Below are positions 44,081 through 55,957 of a DNA stretch of 64,000 nt, one piece after another. The notes beneath the pieces were generated by a model that did not search any database, was not told the DNA's origin, and saw only the letters and a program-made list of their open reading frames with translations. Within the stretch, counting starts at the first letter, position 1; each line of letters opens with the position of its first letter. A program made the position numbers and the translations under genes. The stretch comes from Epiperipatus broadwayi (lineage: Eukaryota; Onychophora; Udeonychophora; Euonychophora; Peripatidae), in NCBI GenBank assembly GCA_028023455.1, contig JAQFVV010012403.1, positions 806,001-870,000 of the forward strand, read 5' to 3'.

Positions 44081-44149
44081 TTTTGTAATTCCTTCAGATA
44101 AATGCAGCCAGTTCCATCAATATGAGTGTATGGGATGACCTCGATTCTT

Positions 44150-44640
44150 TTTACAGATTAGCTTTTATCTCCTTTTCAGTCCAATCCCAGGTAGCAACTC
44201 TATAGCAATGAAAGGCTCTAGAACAATAATTACTACCGTTGTTTATTTCTCATTTTAGTTTATTTCTATCTTAGTCTATTCTTTTAGTCAAATATTTTCT
44301 ATTACAAAAACGCTTATCAAAATATTTTAAATTTAACATCTATAACTTTTTAATTTTCACTGGTAATACTTAAGCATTTATTTTAAATTTAGCACAATTA
44401 TTTATATTATATAGCAAACTTCATATTAGTTTTGATTATAATATTTGATCTATTAAAGCTTACTTCTTCAGTATCCACTTATCATTACACTTAATTCAAG
44501 TGATTTTAAAATTAAGGCTTCTATAAATTCTTTTATTAATCTCAAAATATTTTTCCTAAATTTCTCTACTTTTATTACAGTCTTTTTTTGTTTATTATTT
44601 TAAAAAAAAGACTATAGTCTTTTTTTTATTATTATTCAGA
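44150..44640. other. No gene seen
   Basis: AT-rich sequence upstream of the Penelope endonuclease remnant on its strand; no RT motifs could be read. Confidence 0.45.
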
Positions 44641-44716
44641 TGCATACACGCATGTATGTGAAATAAATAATCGAATAATTTTATTGGTCGTAAACTCACG
44701 TGATTTTCGATTACAG

Positions 44717-44863
44717 GAAATGACAAAATTGAGCTACGATCCAGAGATTTTTAACTCTTTAATTTATTATTTTACAACAACGGCAGGGCGCCTATATACT
44801 AAAACCCGTGATTTGTTTGTTGATAATATTTTAAATGAGAGCAGTCCGTTTATTTTTATTTAA
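44717..44863 (+). CDS. Weak candidate exon
   Basis: An acceptor-like TTTTCGATTACAG precedes 48 open codons and TAA (starts EMTKLSYDPEIFNSL; includes TTTAGRLYTKTRDLF). Composition is mixed rather than low-complexity and GC is locally higher. No family recognised, no donor needed if terminal, and no good poly(A) signal follows. It could be chance. Confidence 0.22.
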   Translation, partial: EMTKLSYDPEIFNSLIYYFTTTAGRLYTKTRDLFVDNILNESSPFIFI

Positions 44864-45136
44864 CACAAACATATATTTATAATTTTGTTCTCTTCCATTT
44901 TATTTGTATCCAAAATGAGAGGAATCAATGCAAAATTAAATAGAATCTATTTGAGAACCGTCAAGATAAAATATTAGCTGTTTCTTTACAAAGTTTTTTT
45001 TTATTATTAGTTCGTAAAAGGAAAATAAAAACAAATTTGATCTGTAATAAATTTTCAGAATCTCTTTTTATTGCCAGTAATTGTTTGATTTGTTAGATCG
45101 TAAAACAGTTTCAGATGATGACATTTGTATGGGTTG

Positions 45137-45234
45137 TCAAAATGTTTCACCCTTGACTTGGTTTATTGCGTTTTGATTGTTTGGTTCAGAGATTATATTC
45201 TTTCTCTGAACTTCTTTAACTGCCCATAACTCAT
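45137..45234 (-). CDS. Weak candidate terminal exon, minus strand
   Basis: On the minus strand a strong pyrimidine tract and acceptor (CTGTTTTTTTCTTCCAAG) precede 31 open codons (ELWAVKEVQRKN..., ends QVKGETF) and TGA. AATAAA follows about 65 nt on (45067-45072). A 13-codon frame starting with ATG also begins at the acceptor. No homology recognised. If real, the gene would continue to the right of 45240. Confidence 0.27.
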
Positions 45235-45479
45235 CTTGGAAGAAAAAAACAGTTTAAACTTAATATAATACTCGTCAAACGATTGATTTAAAAAATAATA
45301 ATGGTAAAATCAAATTAAATATTTTTATTTAAATGCAATTTTCTTATTACTTTATTAAATTTTTAATAATACCAATACTATTTTTTAATCAAAATATCCC
45401 CCCCCCCAAAAAAAAAAAAATTAGGGCAAAATACAGTAAGATTCTGCTTAATATACTAAGTACAGTACTGAAAATAAAT

Positions 45480-45580
45480 ATCGTTGCTTAGGAAAGGGAT
45501 GTGACACTTGAGCATCTAAAGCGATCCCGAGAGCTTTAGGCCTTGAATTCATCCCTAAACCACATAGGGCTTTAATATAT
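45480..45580 (-). repeat. Possible SINE-like fragment
   Basis: A GC-richer island; on the minus strand TATGTGGTTTAGGGATG could be an A box, but no good B box follows. Kept as a weak call. Confidence 0.25.
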
Positions 45581-45589
45581 TTATATAGA

Positions 45590-46160
45590 ATTATATATAT
45601 TATATCACTAGAACATATTTTTAGCACAAACTAAAAAGCATAAATAAGGATGATTTTTAATTTACAACTAAGTTGAAAAAGTAAACTTAGTATCTTATCT
45701 ATAATATCTATACCTATTTTTTAATCACAGCTAATCTTTACTACAGTTCACATTTAGCTATTATTTGGCTAAATATGGTGAAACAAAATACCATAAATTT
45801 AAAAATATTGCCTTATGATATCCAAAGATGATGTTATATATGGAGTAAAATAATCTGTATGTTTTGATTATAATTCTTATATGTGCATATATGAGTTTGT
45901 TCTCAGTCCGATATATAAAAACTTATTCTATCAAAAGCAATTTGTTGATCAAAGGGATAGATAATTTTAACAGAGTTTATACTGTTAATACTACAATTAA
46001 AACAAAGCATAGACATAACTTTAGTTTTAGTGGTAACAGATTAAAAATAAGCAGAAACTATTTCTTATCTTGCATTGAAAATGGTATAATAAAAGAATAT
46101 TGAGCTGCCAATAATAAAAGCATAGAAGATTCAAGTATTTTATATCTCTAACACATCTGA
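45590..46160. other. No gene seen
   Basis: AT-rich; a 79-codon plus frame (45864-46103) has AT-biased composition and no recognised domain. Confidence 0.4.
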
Positions 46161-46169
46161 TAACAATGC

Positions 46170-46830
46170 ATTCTTAATGAGAGTAGATGCTCTGAGTTTC
46201 TGAGCTGATGGATAGTTATGATATCATAAAGTTGAGATGGAAGTTGCACTTTAAATGGCATGCATAGTGAGAGAGGATGGTCTGACATTGTGTGTTGGTG
46301 GATGGTTGTGATATGGTAAAGAAGGTGGTCTGGCTTTCTATGTTGTGGAAGATGGACTGACTTTCTGGATTGATGGATGTTTGTGATATGGTAAAGAAGG
46401 TGAACTGACTTTCTGTGATGGAGGATGTTTGTGATGTGATAAAGCAAGTGGATTGACTTTCTGTGATCGTGGTTGATTGTGATATGCTAAAGAGAGTTGG
46501 CTAACTTTCTGTCTGGTGGATGATATGTTAAAGAGGGTGGACTGATTTTTTGGGTTGGTGGATATTTGTGACATGGTAATGAGATTGGACTAACTTTCTA
46601 TGTTGGGGGATGGTTGTGATATGGTAAATAGGGTGGACTGACTTTCTGTGTTGTGGATGGTTGTCATATGGTAAAAAAGTTGGTCTGCCTTTTTGGGTTG
46701 ATAGATGGTTGTGATATGGTAAAGAGGGTGGAATGACTTTCTGGGTTGGTTGATATTTGTGATATGGTGAAGAGAGTGAACTGACTTTCTGGGTTTGTAG
46801 ATAGTTGTGATATGGCAAAGATAAGATGGG
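46170..46830. repeat. Minisatellite of about 48-bp units
   Basis: About a dozen diverged copies of GTGATATGGTAAAGAGGGTGG + ACTGACTTTCTGGGTTGGTGGATGGTT (48 bp, with variants of 36-51 bp). Because 48 is a multiple of three and the minus strand is poor in stops, four overlapping frames of 78-99 codons appear, all made of repeats such as YHITNIHQPRKSVHP. I consider these artefacts of the repeat. The flanks AGATGGAAGTTGCACT and AGATGGGAGCTGCACT are related, so the array may have expanded inside a duplicated segment. Confidence 0.9.
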
Positions 46831-46859
46831 AGCTGCACTAATATATATATAGTTTTTTT

Positions 46860-48230
46860 TTTAAAAAATTTCAAATTAAAATACTATAGACTAGGTTATC
46901 GAATGATTGGACAATAAATAAAATCTAAATAGAATTGAAAGAGCCAAACAATTTAACACTTAAACAATAATTGCAATATCCCCAAGTGACCATTTGAATT
47001 ACTATTCAACATTTGATTTTACTATTAAATCTTTATTCCATATTGGAATTCAATAAATTGGACTTGATTTGTTAAAAATATTAGTTTACAAATAAAAAAC
47101 ATATTCAAAAATAATATTTGAATTTTGAAAATATAGAAAAAAAAATTGAACTGAAAAACATAATGAGAATAATAATTTTTTTCTTATTGGATGAGTACCA
47201 CAATGCTGATAAAAATTTAAAAAAAAGATAGTAATGTGAAAGGCTAAAATCTTCGAAAGTTGTGCTTTAAACATGCTTAATGAAATCTTTGTAAATGAAC
47301 TTCATTTCTAAAACCTAACTGAATTATTGTTTGTTAAGTCATCATAAAAGTAAGAAATTCTGTTCTAAAATTCAAAATTGCCTTTATAATTATTAAAATA
47401 TCAGAAAAGGTTCATACTATGATGTTTTAAAAAGCATTACTCATCTTCTTTTGTCATGGTTACCATAAATTTCTTAACTTATATTTTTAAAAATAAAACA
47501 AGTACAAATAAAATACAAGTGCAATCATGTATACTTTTGTTTTTAAATAATTATTGTACAAATATTTTGTAAAAATAATTATAAATGTTTAAATAAACTA
47601 TGAAAAATAGACAATTTATCACATTGCTAGTAACAATAGGAAGTCATAATCTAGCAAATGATTTCAAAGCCTGAAATCAAAGAATCCCCCAATCAGAGAC
47701 ATTATTGACTTGTTTGTCATAATTTCTATGTAAAGTACTGATATCTTTAAATTAATTTTCACAACTAATAAATGTATAATTTAGTTCCATTTTCTACTAT
47801 CAAAATAGTACTTTAGATAGCCACAAGAGAGTAAAGAAAAATTACACAAGTACCATCAATGCTCCTTAATATTGTGAATTTGAGAATTATTGAATTTTTA
47901 TTTCAGGTTACTCCTACCATTCATTTCTCCATATTTTGCTATAGAATACCTATATTAATTATGCTTCTATTTAGTGCAGTTCTCAGGTTCATAAGTAAGC
48001 ACCAGCTGAACATGTTTTCTATCCATTATTGTTTTACACATATACTGTATAGTCATATTTTTTTGAATAGTAAGTTACTTCTACCAAAGACATTTTATCT
48101 AACTTAGTAATTTAATCCATATATGTGTATTAAATTGATAATTTTTTCCAAAATATTTATTATTTTCTAACTTCAAATGTATTAGATATATTAAAATTTT
48201 TTGAAATGATTATAAAGATATTTTTAAAAA
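46860..48230. other. No gene seen
   Basis: AT-rich; an 82-codon plus frame (47859-48107) and a 62-codon minus frame show only AT-biased residues. Confidence 0.45.
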
Positions 48231-48234
48231 AATA

Positions 48235-48300
48235 AATGACTCATGATACATTTCATACTGAACCAGCGCCTTTTAGTTGACCCAGGTCACAATTTTTTAC
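48235..48300 (-). repeat. RZ2 fragment with dead hammerhead relic
   Basis: On the minus strand GACCTGGGTCAACTAAAAGGCGCTGGTTCAGTATGAAAT aligns with the RZ2 ribozyme, but CTGATGA has become CTAAAAG. Confidence 0.55.
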
Positions 48301-48334
48301 ATATGACTTCAATTTTAAATTTAATGTAGCTTAA

Positions 48335-48640
48335 TGCATGTGTAAACAGGGAGTAAATCAACCACCTTCACACTATGACTTGAAAGCACTCTAAATGTTG
48401 AATGTCTCCAGCCTTGTATAGATAGTTACGAGTTTAATAACTCTTAAATTCCATATTCCATCTGGTTGATAAATTAATTTCACTGTGAATTATTAACAAT
48501 GTTGACAAAGATATGCATATAAACATTAGGGCTACTAAGAATAGGTGATTCATTCTATTCTTGATTCTTTGTTCAACATTTAGAATGCTTTCAAGTCATA
48601 GCCTAGATGTGGGTGGTTTACTCCCTTTGTTTATATGACT
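48335..48640. mobile_element. Family D palindrome
   Basis: AAACAGGGAGTAAATCAACCACC...CTATGACTTGAAAGCACTCTAAATGTTGAA pairs with TTCAACATTTAGAATGCTTTCAAGTCATAG...GGTGGTTTACTCCCTTTGTTT. Approximate flanking repeats ATATGACTTCAATTTT and ATATGACTTGAATATT may be an old TSD. Relative of 34295-34460. Confidence 0.65.
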
Positions 48641-48809
48641 TGAATATTTTATTTATTCAGTATTTATGAATATCAAATTACTTCAATTGATATACAAATA
48701 TCAAAATTATTGCATTCATACCTTTGATACCGTTTATATTTGTTAAATACATTGATGATTACTACTGATTACTTCTTAATTATAGATTATAATCAGAGAT
48801 GAAGTGTGA

Positions 48810-49880
48810 CTTTTTTAGGAATGGGAGTATATTTCTTTTTTTATAATGTTTTTATTTCACTTGCCACAATAATTTTTATATAATAGCACCTAATATATAA
48901 TAAATATTATACACATCTAGAAAAATCTGAAACTCTCTTATCTGTAAATCAGAGAATATATTATCAATTAAGAGAATATATTATCAATATATTTTTATCT
49001 TCCAAATCCTTTTGACATTTTTAAAAGTTTTAACTGTAAATTAGATCTTAACATCGTTTGAACTTCTTATAATCAATGAGAGTGTGAGAATGAGTTAGTC
49101 GAGTTCATTCCCAATCCCTATATATATAAAAACAATTTGACTGTTGGTAAAAAAAAATTTAAAGTGAATTTTTTAAATTGAATTTTAATTAAAACTTTTG
49201 AAAGTTTTAGTGAATTTTTCTACGGAAGCATTCATTCTGTTCAATACATGGATGTGTTGACCCTGATTATAGTATCATTTTTGTATACATCATATATTGC
49301 ATATAATAACTCATACTTTGTTAATAAGCATTGATTACAATAGAATACATATTGTTTATTGAACTATAAGTATACAATACTTTTCAGCATGCATATATAT
49401 AATACAAATACTTTTTATATGTATAGTATAAATTAAAATTATAATATAAACAAAATTTTTTTTAAATTATAATATAATTATTGATAATAAATTGATAGAG
49501 AATGTTTTTTTTTTCATTCAGTGAAAGAAACAAGAAAAAAAAATCACTTGTATTTTTATTTTTTAAATAAAGTAAATAGCAAACTGACTGGCTTTCATTT
49601 CAATTAAATACATTCTGGGTGATATTTTTCAATAACTTTTCCTTTTATAGAATCCTAATAGACTAATTTTTTTAACAAAAACTATAATCTGTCTACTTGT
49701 TTTGATGTTTTAAATCAGTATAACTTTAAGTATGTCTAAAATGTTGTAAATATTATAGCATTAAGCTTAGAAACTTTTATTATGCAAAATACTGCACATC
49801 AATGGAGGAAGAATAAAATATATGTCCTTTCAACATAAACCAAATAAATTTAATTAACTGTTTTACAGGTTGACATTTTT
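48810..49880. other. No gene seen
   Basis: Very AT-rich. A short tandem duplication AGAGAATATATTATCAAT lies at 48952-48990. Confidence 0.45.
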
Positions 49881-49884
49881 ATTG

Positions 49885-50145
49885 TTTAAACAGTAGCAAT
49901 CTCTCCATGCAGTAATGCCACCCAATGCAAGCTTTAGTGATCAATGGATGCAGGAAGGTTGCACAAAATTCCTAACCAATATCCATAGATTAGTTTCCAG
50001 CATATGGCTTTTATCACTGAGGAGCCTTGAATCTGAGAGCACTAAACCTTGATCTTAGGATCTAATGCACCCCCCCCCCCCAGTAGCCATATTTTATCTA
50101 TTTATTTAACTATAAAGCTATGCATACAAGATATAAAAAAAACAA
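49885..50145 (+). mobile_element. RZ1 left half with dead ribozyme
   Basis: CAGTAATGCCACCCAATGCAAGC through TCTGAGAGCACTAAACC and TTAGGATCTAATGCA. The hammerhead (minus, about 49978-50033) reads GTGATAA instead of CTGATGA. The usual CCCTCC segment has become a 12-C run at 50070-50081. The right half is missing. Confidence 0.7.
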
Positions 50146-50149
50146 TGTT

Positions 50150-50440
50150 TTCAATCAAAGCTCATTTACCACAAAAATGGTAATGTATTATAATCTCAAT
50201 CTTAAGTTAGAATATGAAATGTGACTGTGTTTTGTACTGTATTCCATGGTGGAATAACATTTTAACTTTAAATTGGAGGAACCTGCTACTCAAACATTTG
50301 CAATGATTCAGGTTTAGTGTGGCAATGGATTCATCATGAGAATGTTTTCAAATGTTTTTCAAGTTTCATAATGACAAGAAAAGAAAGATGATGAATAAAA
50401 ATATCCATACTTTCACATTTTGTGTCATAATTTGTAATCT
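50150..50440. other. No gene seen
   Basis: Short AT-rich spacer with nothing recognised. Confidence 0.35.
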
Positions 50441-50444
50441 AGAC

Positions 50445-50775
50445 AGGCTACCACTTTAAAATTTTTGTGATGAACAAGTAAGTGTACATTTGCTGTCAAC
50501 CAAAAGAAGACCCTTTGGCACCTCTTGGAGGTGTTAAAGGAACCAAGCAGGTCAAATTCCTAATGTTTATTCTGGACATTCTTGTTGTAGCAGCTGTTAT
50601 TATTATATGATTATTCATATAATACATAAACATGAATGGACTGTTCACCAACACACATTAACCAGCATGATGAATTTGGTGGCTTTTTACCTTTGAGTTT
50701 AAGATTAAGATTTGGATTGAACTTTGAGAGACCTTCATCCCACAGAGAATTGATAATTGTTGAAAATGAAGATGG
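50445..50775 (+). mobile_element. Internally deleted LINE-A derivative
   Basis: The 5' part (to about 50711) matches the first 230 bp of LINE-A copies A1 and A3 (ACCAAGCAGG.CAAATTCC, GTAGCAGCTGTTATTATTAT, TTTGAGTTTAAGAT). It is joined directly to the LINE-A 3' end (TTGGATTGAACTTTGAGAGACC, TTGATAATTGTTGAAAATGAAGATGG). About 3 kb of coding sequence is missing. Either a single deletion or a non-autonomous form that keeps only the ends. Confidence 0.8.
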
Positions 50776-50789
50776 ATAATATTTGTAAA

Positions 50790-51650
50790 TATATGTAATA
50801 TTTCAACAATATCCTGGAAAGAAATATGTAGCCAATCAAACTAATTAACAGTGTTTAAATAGAAAGTTGGAGGATGTTTATATTTCTGATTTGGCTCATG
50901 AATAGAGGTTATTCTAAGAGATATACAGGTAAGAAACAAAGGGCTAATGTTTTTATTTCTGCTGAACTAATAGCTTCAGGATTGTCGAGTGCAATATTAT
51001 GGCATATATATATATATACACACACATTTTATTCAGATACATATACATACACATGCATATATACTGCATCCACACACTTTCATGCACACATTTTTAGTAA
51101 CCAGTCATATAAATACAATATAAAAAAAATAAAATATAAAAAAAGAAAATAATTTTTTTGTTCATATATGTATGTTATGAAAGTTTTCAACATATATATA
51201 TATATATGCACACACCTATATATGTGTGTATGTTTAAAATGCATATTATATGGTTCATGTTTTGAAATACACAAGGTGGTTGGATTATGAAAAAGAATAA
51301 AACTTTTTATGGATATCACATTTTCATAGCGGTTATTAAAAGCAAATCAATATAAATAATTATCTATTTTTCTATTCCATCATTTCTTGCTTTTTCTGGA
51401 TGGAATGAATGGAGACAAAGCCTAAACATGCTTCCCTGTTTAAACTTCAAGCCTACTGATTAATTTCAAATAAAAAGAATATTAAATCATTTAAAATTAA
51501 ATTGCAAAACTTTCTGCTAGTAGTAATTGGATATTTATTTATCAAGTAATGTTTGATGGCTGATTATAGAACTGAATGTCTATAAAAATACTGAAGTTAT
51601 TTTGGAATTTTCTTATCCCCAAATAAGTTTCATGGATCTAGCATTAATAC
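50790..51650. other. Microsatellite-rich, no gene
   Basis: (TA)n and (CA)n-like tracts near 51005-51080 and 51190-51240 give the short frames seen here. No domain recognised. Confidence 0.5.
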
Positions 51651-51699
51651 AAAGTAGTCAATCACATATGAGTATGAACATTCCAGCCCATAAGAAAAG

Positions 51700-51960
51700 A
51701 TAAAAAGCAACCCATAATAATGTACTATAGATTAGTTTTGTGATGACTATATAAACAACATTGTGAACCACTAATATGTTCATGTCTATAACATCCTGGT
51801 TCATTATTTTGTTTATTTGATATTTTATAAAGCTCTCTTTTAACTTCATCTGCAGAAAATGTTTCCTTCTGAAATATTTCAACATTAATTGCAGCTCTCC
51901 AATATATTCTCTTCTCTGTAATACTCTTCCAATGTAAGCAATAAACATTGCCACTTGGGA
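51700..51960 (-). repeat. SINE-like repeat, relative of 41580-41935
   Basis: Shares ATAGATTAGTTTTGT.ATGACTATA and the TTTATTTGATATTTTATAAAG.TCT region with the body at 41580. The tRNA-like head is not clear in this copy. A 98-codon minus-strand frame across it is a shadow. Confidence 0.5.
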
Positions 51961-51964
51961 AGAA

Positions 51965-54900
51965 TGTCTTTGAGATAAACTTTATAATTTAAAGAGAATT
52001 GATATCTTATATTTCACATACATCATTCCACCAATAAATTTCTAACCTTGCAATCTCATCAAATAACATGTACACCAAAACTTCTGATAAACTTAAGTGA
52101 TAAACTTGTACAAAGAAATAATAAAAACACACTATGATACTAAACAAAAACAGGTAGTTGTGAGTTCTTGTTTCATCATGCAACTAAGGATAGAACAGAG
52201 GAAGTGATCAAACAAAATGTGGAAGAGGGATTAATTTATTCAGATTGCTGGAAATAATATAAAATGAAAAACTACTATAATTCAACACCTAGATTCATAT
52301 CTAGCAGAATTTATGTGGTGGATATTGCATAAAGAAAATGATACTTTCCTTTGCATTTTGGCTGATATAAAAAACAGTCTAGTGATTCTGTTTTGATAAC
52401 GATTCACTAATTTTGTTTTTTAACAAAATAAAGTTAGTTGAACATATTTCTCGATCTCAATCAAGATCCTGTGCAGGTGTTATATTGCATAAACATGTGT
52501 TTTAACTCTCCATTTTGTAATACTGACTGAGATGGTATTTTTTAATCTGTTCATTTTGTAACTTTCTACCATAGTTAATAGACATGGTATTTTTTTATTT
52601 GCTTTACTGGCCATTTTGTAGTCAATATATTTATTATTTTTGATTTGTACATATTGTGATTAAAATTTGGCAATTGCTGCCCACTACTGAGAAGAATCCA
52701 TATGAAATGAAGTAATGATGTTTGGAAGCCTTCTACAGAGATGATGGTTTCATTGTGACAATTCCTATTTTATATACTTGATAAGATTGTTTTGATTTGT
52801 TTTATTTGATTTTGCTTATGAGGGTTTTTTTTTTTTGTTAATCTTGCTTTAGTATTTATTTTGTAATTTTCTGTGAGAGTTAATATACATAGTATTTTTT
52901 AATTTTTAAGTAAAATTTGAGAATTGCTACCCATGTTTGTGGTAGTAGAATGCCATACCTTTGCCCAGTGGGGAGGGGGGCTTGTGAGAGCAGAGTGCCA
53001 TATTAAAACTTACAGCTACTTGTCTTTATGTAGTATCGTAATGTTTTATTATTTTTGTGTACAAATTTGTATTTTTAGGACTGTTAAAAATGTACTTTTT
53101 CAGGTTTATGCATTAGTCGGGGGGGGGGGGATTAATATTACAAGTTAGAGTTGCTGTGACAATTCACATATATATCAATCTGCCAATAACTTTTTAAACC
53201 TTTCAAAAATGCCATGAAATAACATGTACATGGGGTCCATTTTTAAAAATTTACCAATTAAGTTTGTCAGAAATTCCTGTGTACATGTATTTGATGAGAT
53301 CACAAGATTTGAGAGTTAACAGCAGACTGATACATATGTGGAATATCATGGCAGGTCTAATACATAAAAACTCTTAAGTTCACTATAAAATGCAGCAGAT
53401 TTGTCATTGTTTATACATATCAAATGTTAATACAATGTAGACATGTTTTACAATATGGATTTTATAGTAACAGATTCAGTATGTTGGGAAGATATACAAG
53501 TTGATTCTTGTGATCTTACCATTGTGTTTTTAAAATTTAAGAAGCATTATCAAATGAAGTTTTCGGTTTTCTAATGCTTTTATGTTATTTCAATAGGATG
53601 TCCTAAGTTTCATTTTCATTCATAAATTAGATAAAATAAAAACTATATATTCACTGTGATTGAACATCTGGCTTTTATTTAATTTGTCAACCATAGCAGC
53701 AACACATTGGACTTAGTGCTACATATAAATATCTAACTTTACCTTTTACTTAAAAAATTACTAAGGTGTTTATTTAAATTGGTTCACGTTCTCAAGTTGA
53801 TAATCTTTCACATGTAAAAGTAAATGTTCCATCGTTGGCTATTAATTAAACAATTTTAACAGCCAATCTTTGAAATCCTTTTTATTTATATATATAGAAA
53901 TAAACTCTTACTTAGAAACACACACACATTATATATATATCAACTGATTGATATGGAGGAATGTGCTATTTATTTGTTTTTTAAAAATTGAAATTAAATC
54001 AAATTTCAAAAGATAAGGCTCACGGGTTTAAAAAAAAAAAATCTATCATCATAAAAATGAATACAGTCACTCAGACGAGAAAATTTTATCTGAATTTATT
54101 TCTCTGTCAGAATTACAGCAGACATGAATTTTGAACTCGACTGCAGGCTACCTTTTCTATTATTTACAATAAAATGAATTCAATTTTGACTAATTTTACT
54201 AAAACGGTTCTCATATTCAAAATCAAAATTTAGAATTAAAAATAATTTGACTTTAATAGGACATTGTGTTTAACATAGTCCAGCAGCAGGCTGACACTCC
54301 TTTTCTAATTAAAATTAATCTGATAGAAAGAGATGAATAATAAAAAGAATTTGCTTTTAGGGGTTGTGTGTGCATCTGTCCGTGCATATGAGTGGATTGA
54401 AACAGTTTAATAAAAAAAAAAAATCGAAATTTAAAGTTTTCATGTTTAAAACCAAAAGTTTATTTTATAAATAAAAAGTGTGAATATAGAAAGTAAAAGT
54501 AACAAAATTATGTCAAATTGATAACGATGTAAAAAAAGAAGTAAAAATTAAATATATGTTTCAGAATGATAAGGAAAATAACTAAAAAAAGTGACAGTAT
54601 GTTTTTTTTATTTTTAAATAAATGGCTTTATTGTTTAGAAGTATATATTTTATATTTATTTAGAAGGTGCATATATAATTTAGGTTTGCTATTATTGTAA
54701 AGCTATTGCTATTATCAATTATGAACGAACATTATAGCTTATTAATGTATTTATGAGTTCCACATTGTTACGATTCAACTTATCTTCAAGCAATGCATTT
54801 GTCCAGATTCTATCTTAACTTGATTGACTTCTGTATTCATCGCTACAGCCCAATGAATATATGAATCGATCAAATATAGCCAATGTCAGAAGCAGGCCAA

Positions 54901-55000
54901 TAGGTGAAGATGCTCAGTAAATCCAACTGCTCCCACTGAGGAAGAGAATATAGCTATAAATTGGCAGTCCATTTGGAAGTAAGATTATACAACCACCAAA
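51965..55000. other. 3-kb AT-rich stretch without recognised gene
   Basis: Contains a 12-G run at 53119-53130, several T and A homopolymers and a (TA)n patch near 53930. Segments near 54050-54330 and 54780-54960 are slightly GC-richer but show no clear frame. A 74-codon plus frame at 52924-53148 depends on G runs and is not convincing. Confidence 0.45.
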
Positions 55001-55013
55001 TAACTGTCAAGCT

Positions 55014-55270
55014 ATGTAATATTAACATCATCTATGTTCTTGATTACAATGCTTTTTTTACAACCTAATATATATAAAATGTAAAATTATAAGTTCATGT
55101 ACATTAGTATTCATGTATTTGTATAATGGTTGTTATAGTTCTGAAGAAAATTGCTGGGGCAATCGAAACTGTCATATTAGGTTGTAAAAAAAGCCTTGTA
55201 AAAGTAATAAAGAACATAGAGGATATTAATATTATATGGATTTGGCAATGCAATAGGAAGGATAAAGTTA
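55014..55270. mobile_element. Family J hairpin element with perfect 13-bp TSD
   Basis: TSD TAACTGTCAAGCT at 55001-55013 and 55271-55283. Arms ACAATGCTTTTTTTACAACCTAATAT and ATATTAGGTTGTAAAAAAAGCCTTGT pair, and the outer parts TATGTTCTTGATTAC and TAATAAAGAACATA continue the stem. A hammerhead-like core lies in the right arm (55141-55173). The sequence after the right arm (GATATTAATATTAT.TGGATTTGGCAATG) is shared with the copy at 33055. Confidence 0.85.
55141..55173 (+). ncRNA. Hammerhead-like motif (family J), tentative
   Basis: CTGAAGA, AA, ATTGC-TGGG-GCAAT, C, GAAAC, T, GTC. The conserved boxes and GTC triplet are present around a 5-bp stem II, but stem I does not pair beyond one or two bases. 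Counted as tentative. Confidence 0.45.
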
Positions 55271-55608
55271 TAACTGTCAAGCTGAATGACTAAAAGCACA
55301 TTGTCTACATTATTGTTTAAAGAGTAAGGTAAGTTCACATTGAAGTAAAAACTGCTAAATATTAAACTTGACATGCTGTCACAATACAGATGACAGTATC
55401 ATTATATCTACGCATGAGACAAGCTGCCATAGTAAAGTGGAAATGTTACGTACGCCTAAAAGCACAACTGAAGTCCTTTGCTTCAATAGATTCACAGCAG
55501 CTGGACACTATATCTAGAAAATATATCAGGCACATGGCATAATAGATGTTTATATAAATAGATGTAAATACATGTTAGATTATAAGCTTAATAAATATTT
55601 AACTGTAC

Positions 55609-55957
55609 ATTACATGATCACTAATTTCTTATGCTTTCTCAAGCTGCCAAAACATATAAAACTCCATATAATAGTGCCACTCAGTACAAGCCAGAGTAAT
55701 CAATGGATGCAAGAAGATTTGTGCATAAAATCCTTATCTAGTGCCTACTCATCCAATATCCTCAGACCAAACAGGCAAAACTCTCTATACAATAGTGCCA
55801 CTCAATGCAAGCTCAGATCCACGGCTCATCAATGATGAAAATGACAAGCTAGAAACTAGTCTGGGGATATTGGATGAGTGGGCACTAGATAAGAATTTTA
55901 TGCATAAACCTTCTTGCATCCATTGATTACTTGGGCTTGCACTGAGTGGCACTACTA
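55609..55957. mobile_element. RZ1 element with perfect 13-bp TSD
   Basis: TSD TATTTAACTGTAC at 55596-55608 and 55958-55970. It has the complete left end ATTACATGATCACTAATTTC, a deletion in the left arm that removes most of the minus-strand ribozyme, and a right arm with a plus-strand hammerhead motif. The right end is shortened after GGCACTACTA. Confidence 0.9.
55817..55875 (+). ncRNA. Hammerhead motif, C3 lost (RZ1)
   Basis: ATCCACGGCTCATCA, ATGATGA in place of CTGATGA, AAATGACAAGCTA, GAAAC, TA, GTC, TGGGGATATTGGAT. The cleavage side (GAAACTAGTC and stem I) is perfect, but C3 is A and stem II is weakened. Confidence 0.75.

Noticed and set aside
45864-46103. 79-codon plus-strand frame
   Set aside because: Composition matches AT-biased noise and nothing recognisable is encoded.
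46148-46874. Four overlapping minus-strand open frames of 78-99 codons
   Set aside because: They are three frames of one 48-bp minisatellite, with no start context or conserved domain.
50874-51319. Frames rich in Tyr, Ile and His near 51000-51300
   Set aside because: They arise from TA- and CA-rich microsatellite DNA.
51658-51954. 98-codon minus-strand frame with hydrophobic end
   Set aside because: It runs across a dispersed SINE-like body also present at 41580, where the frame is not kept.
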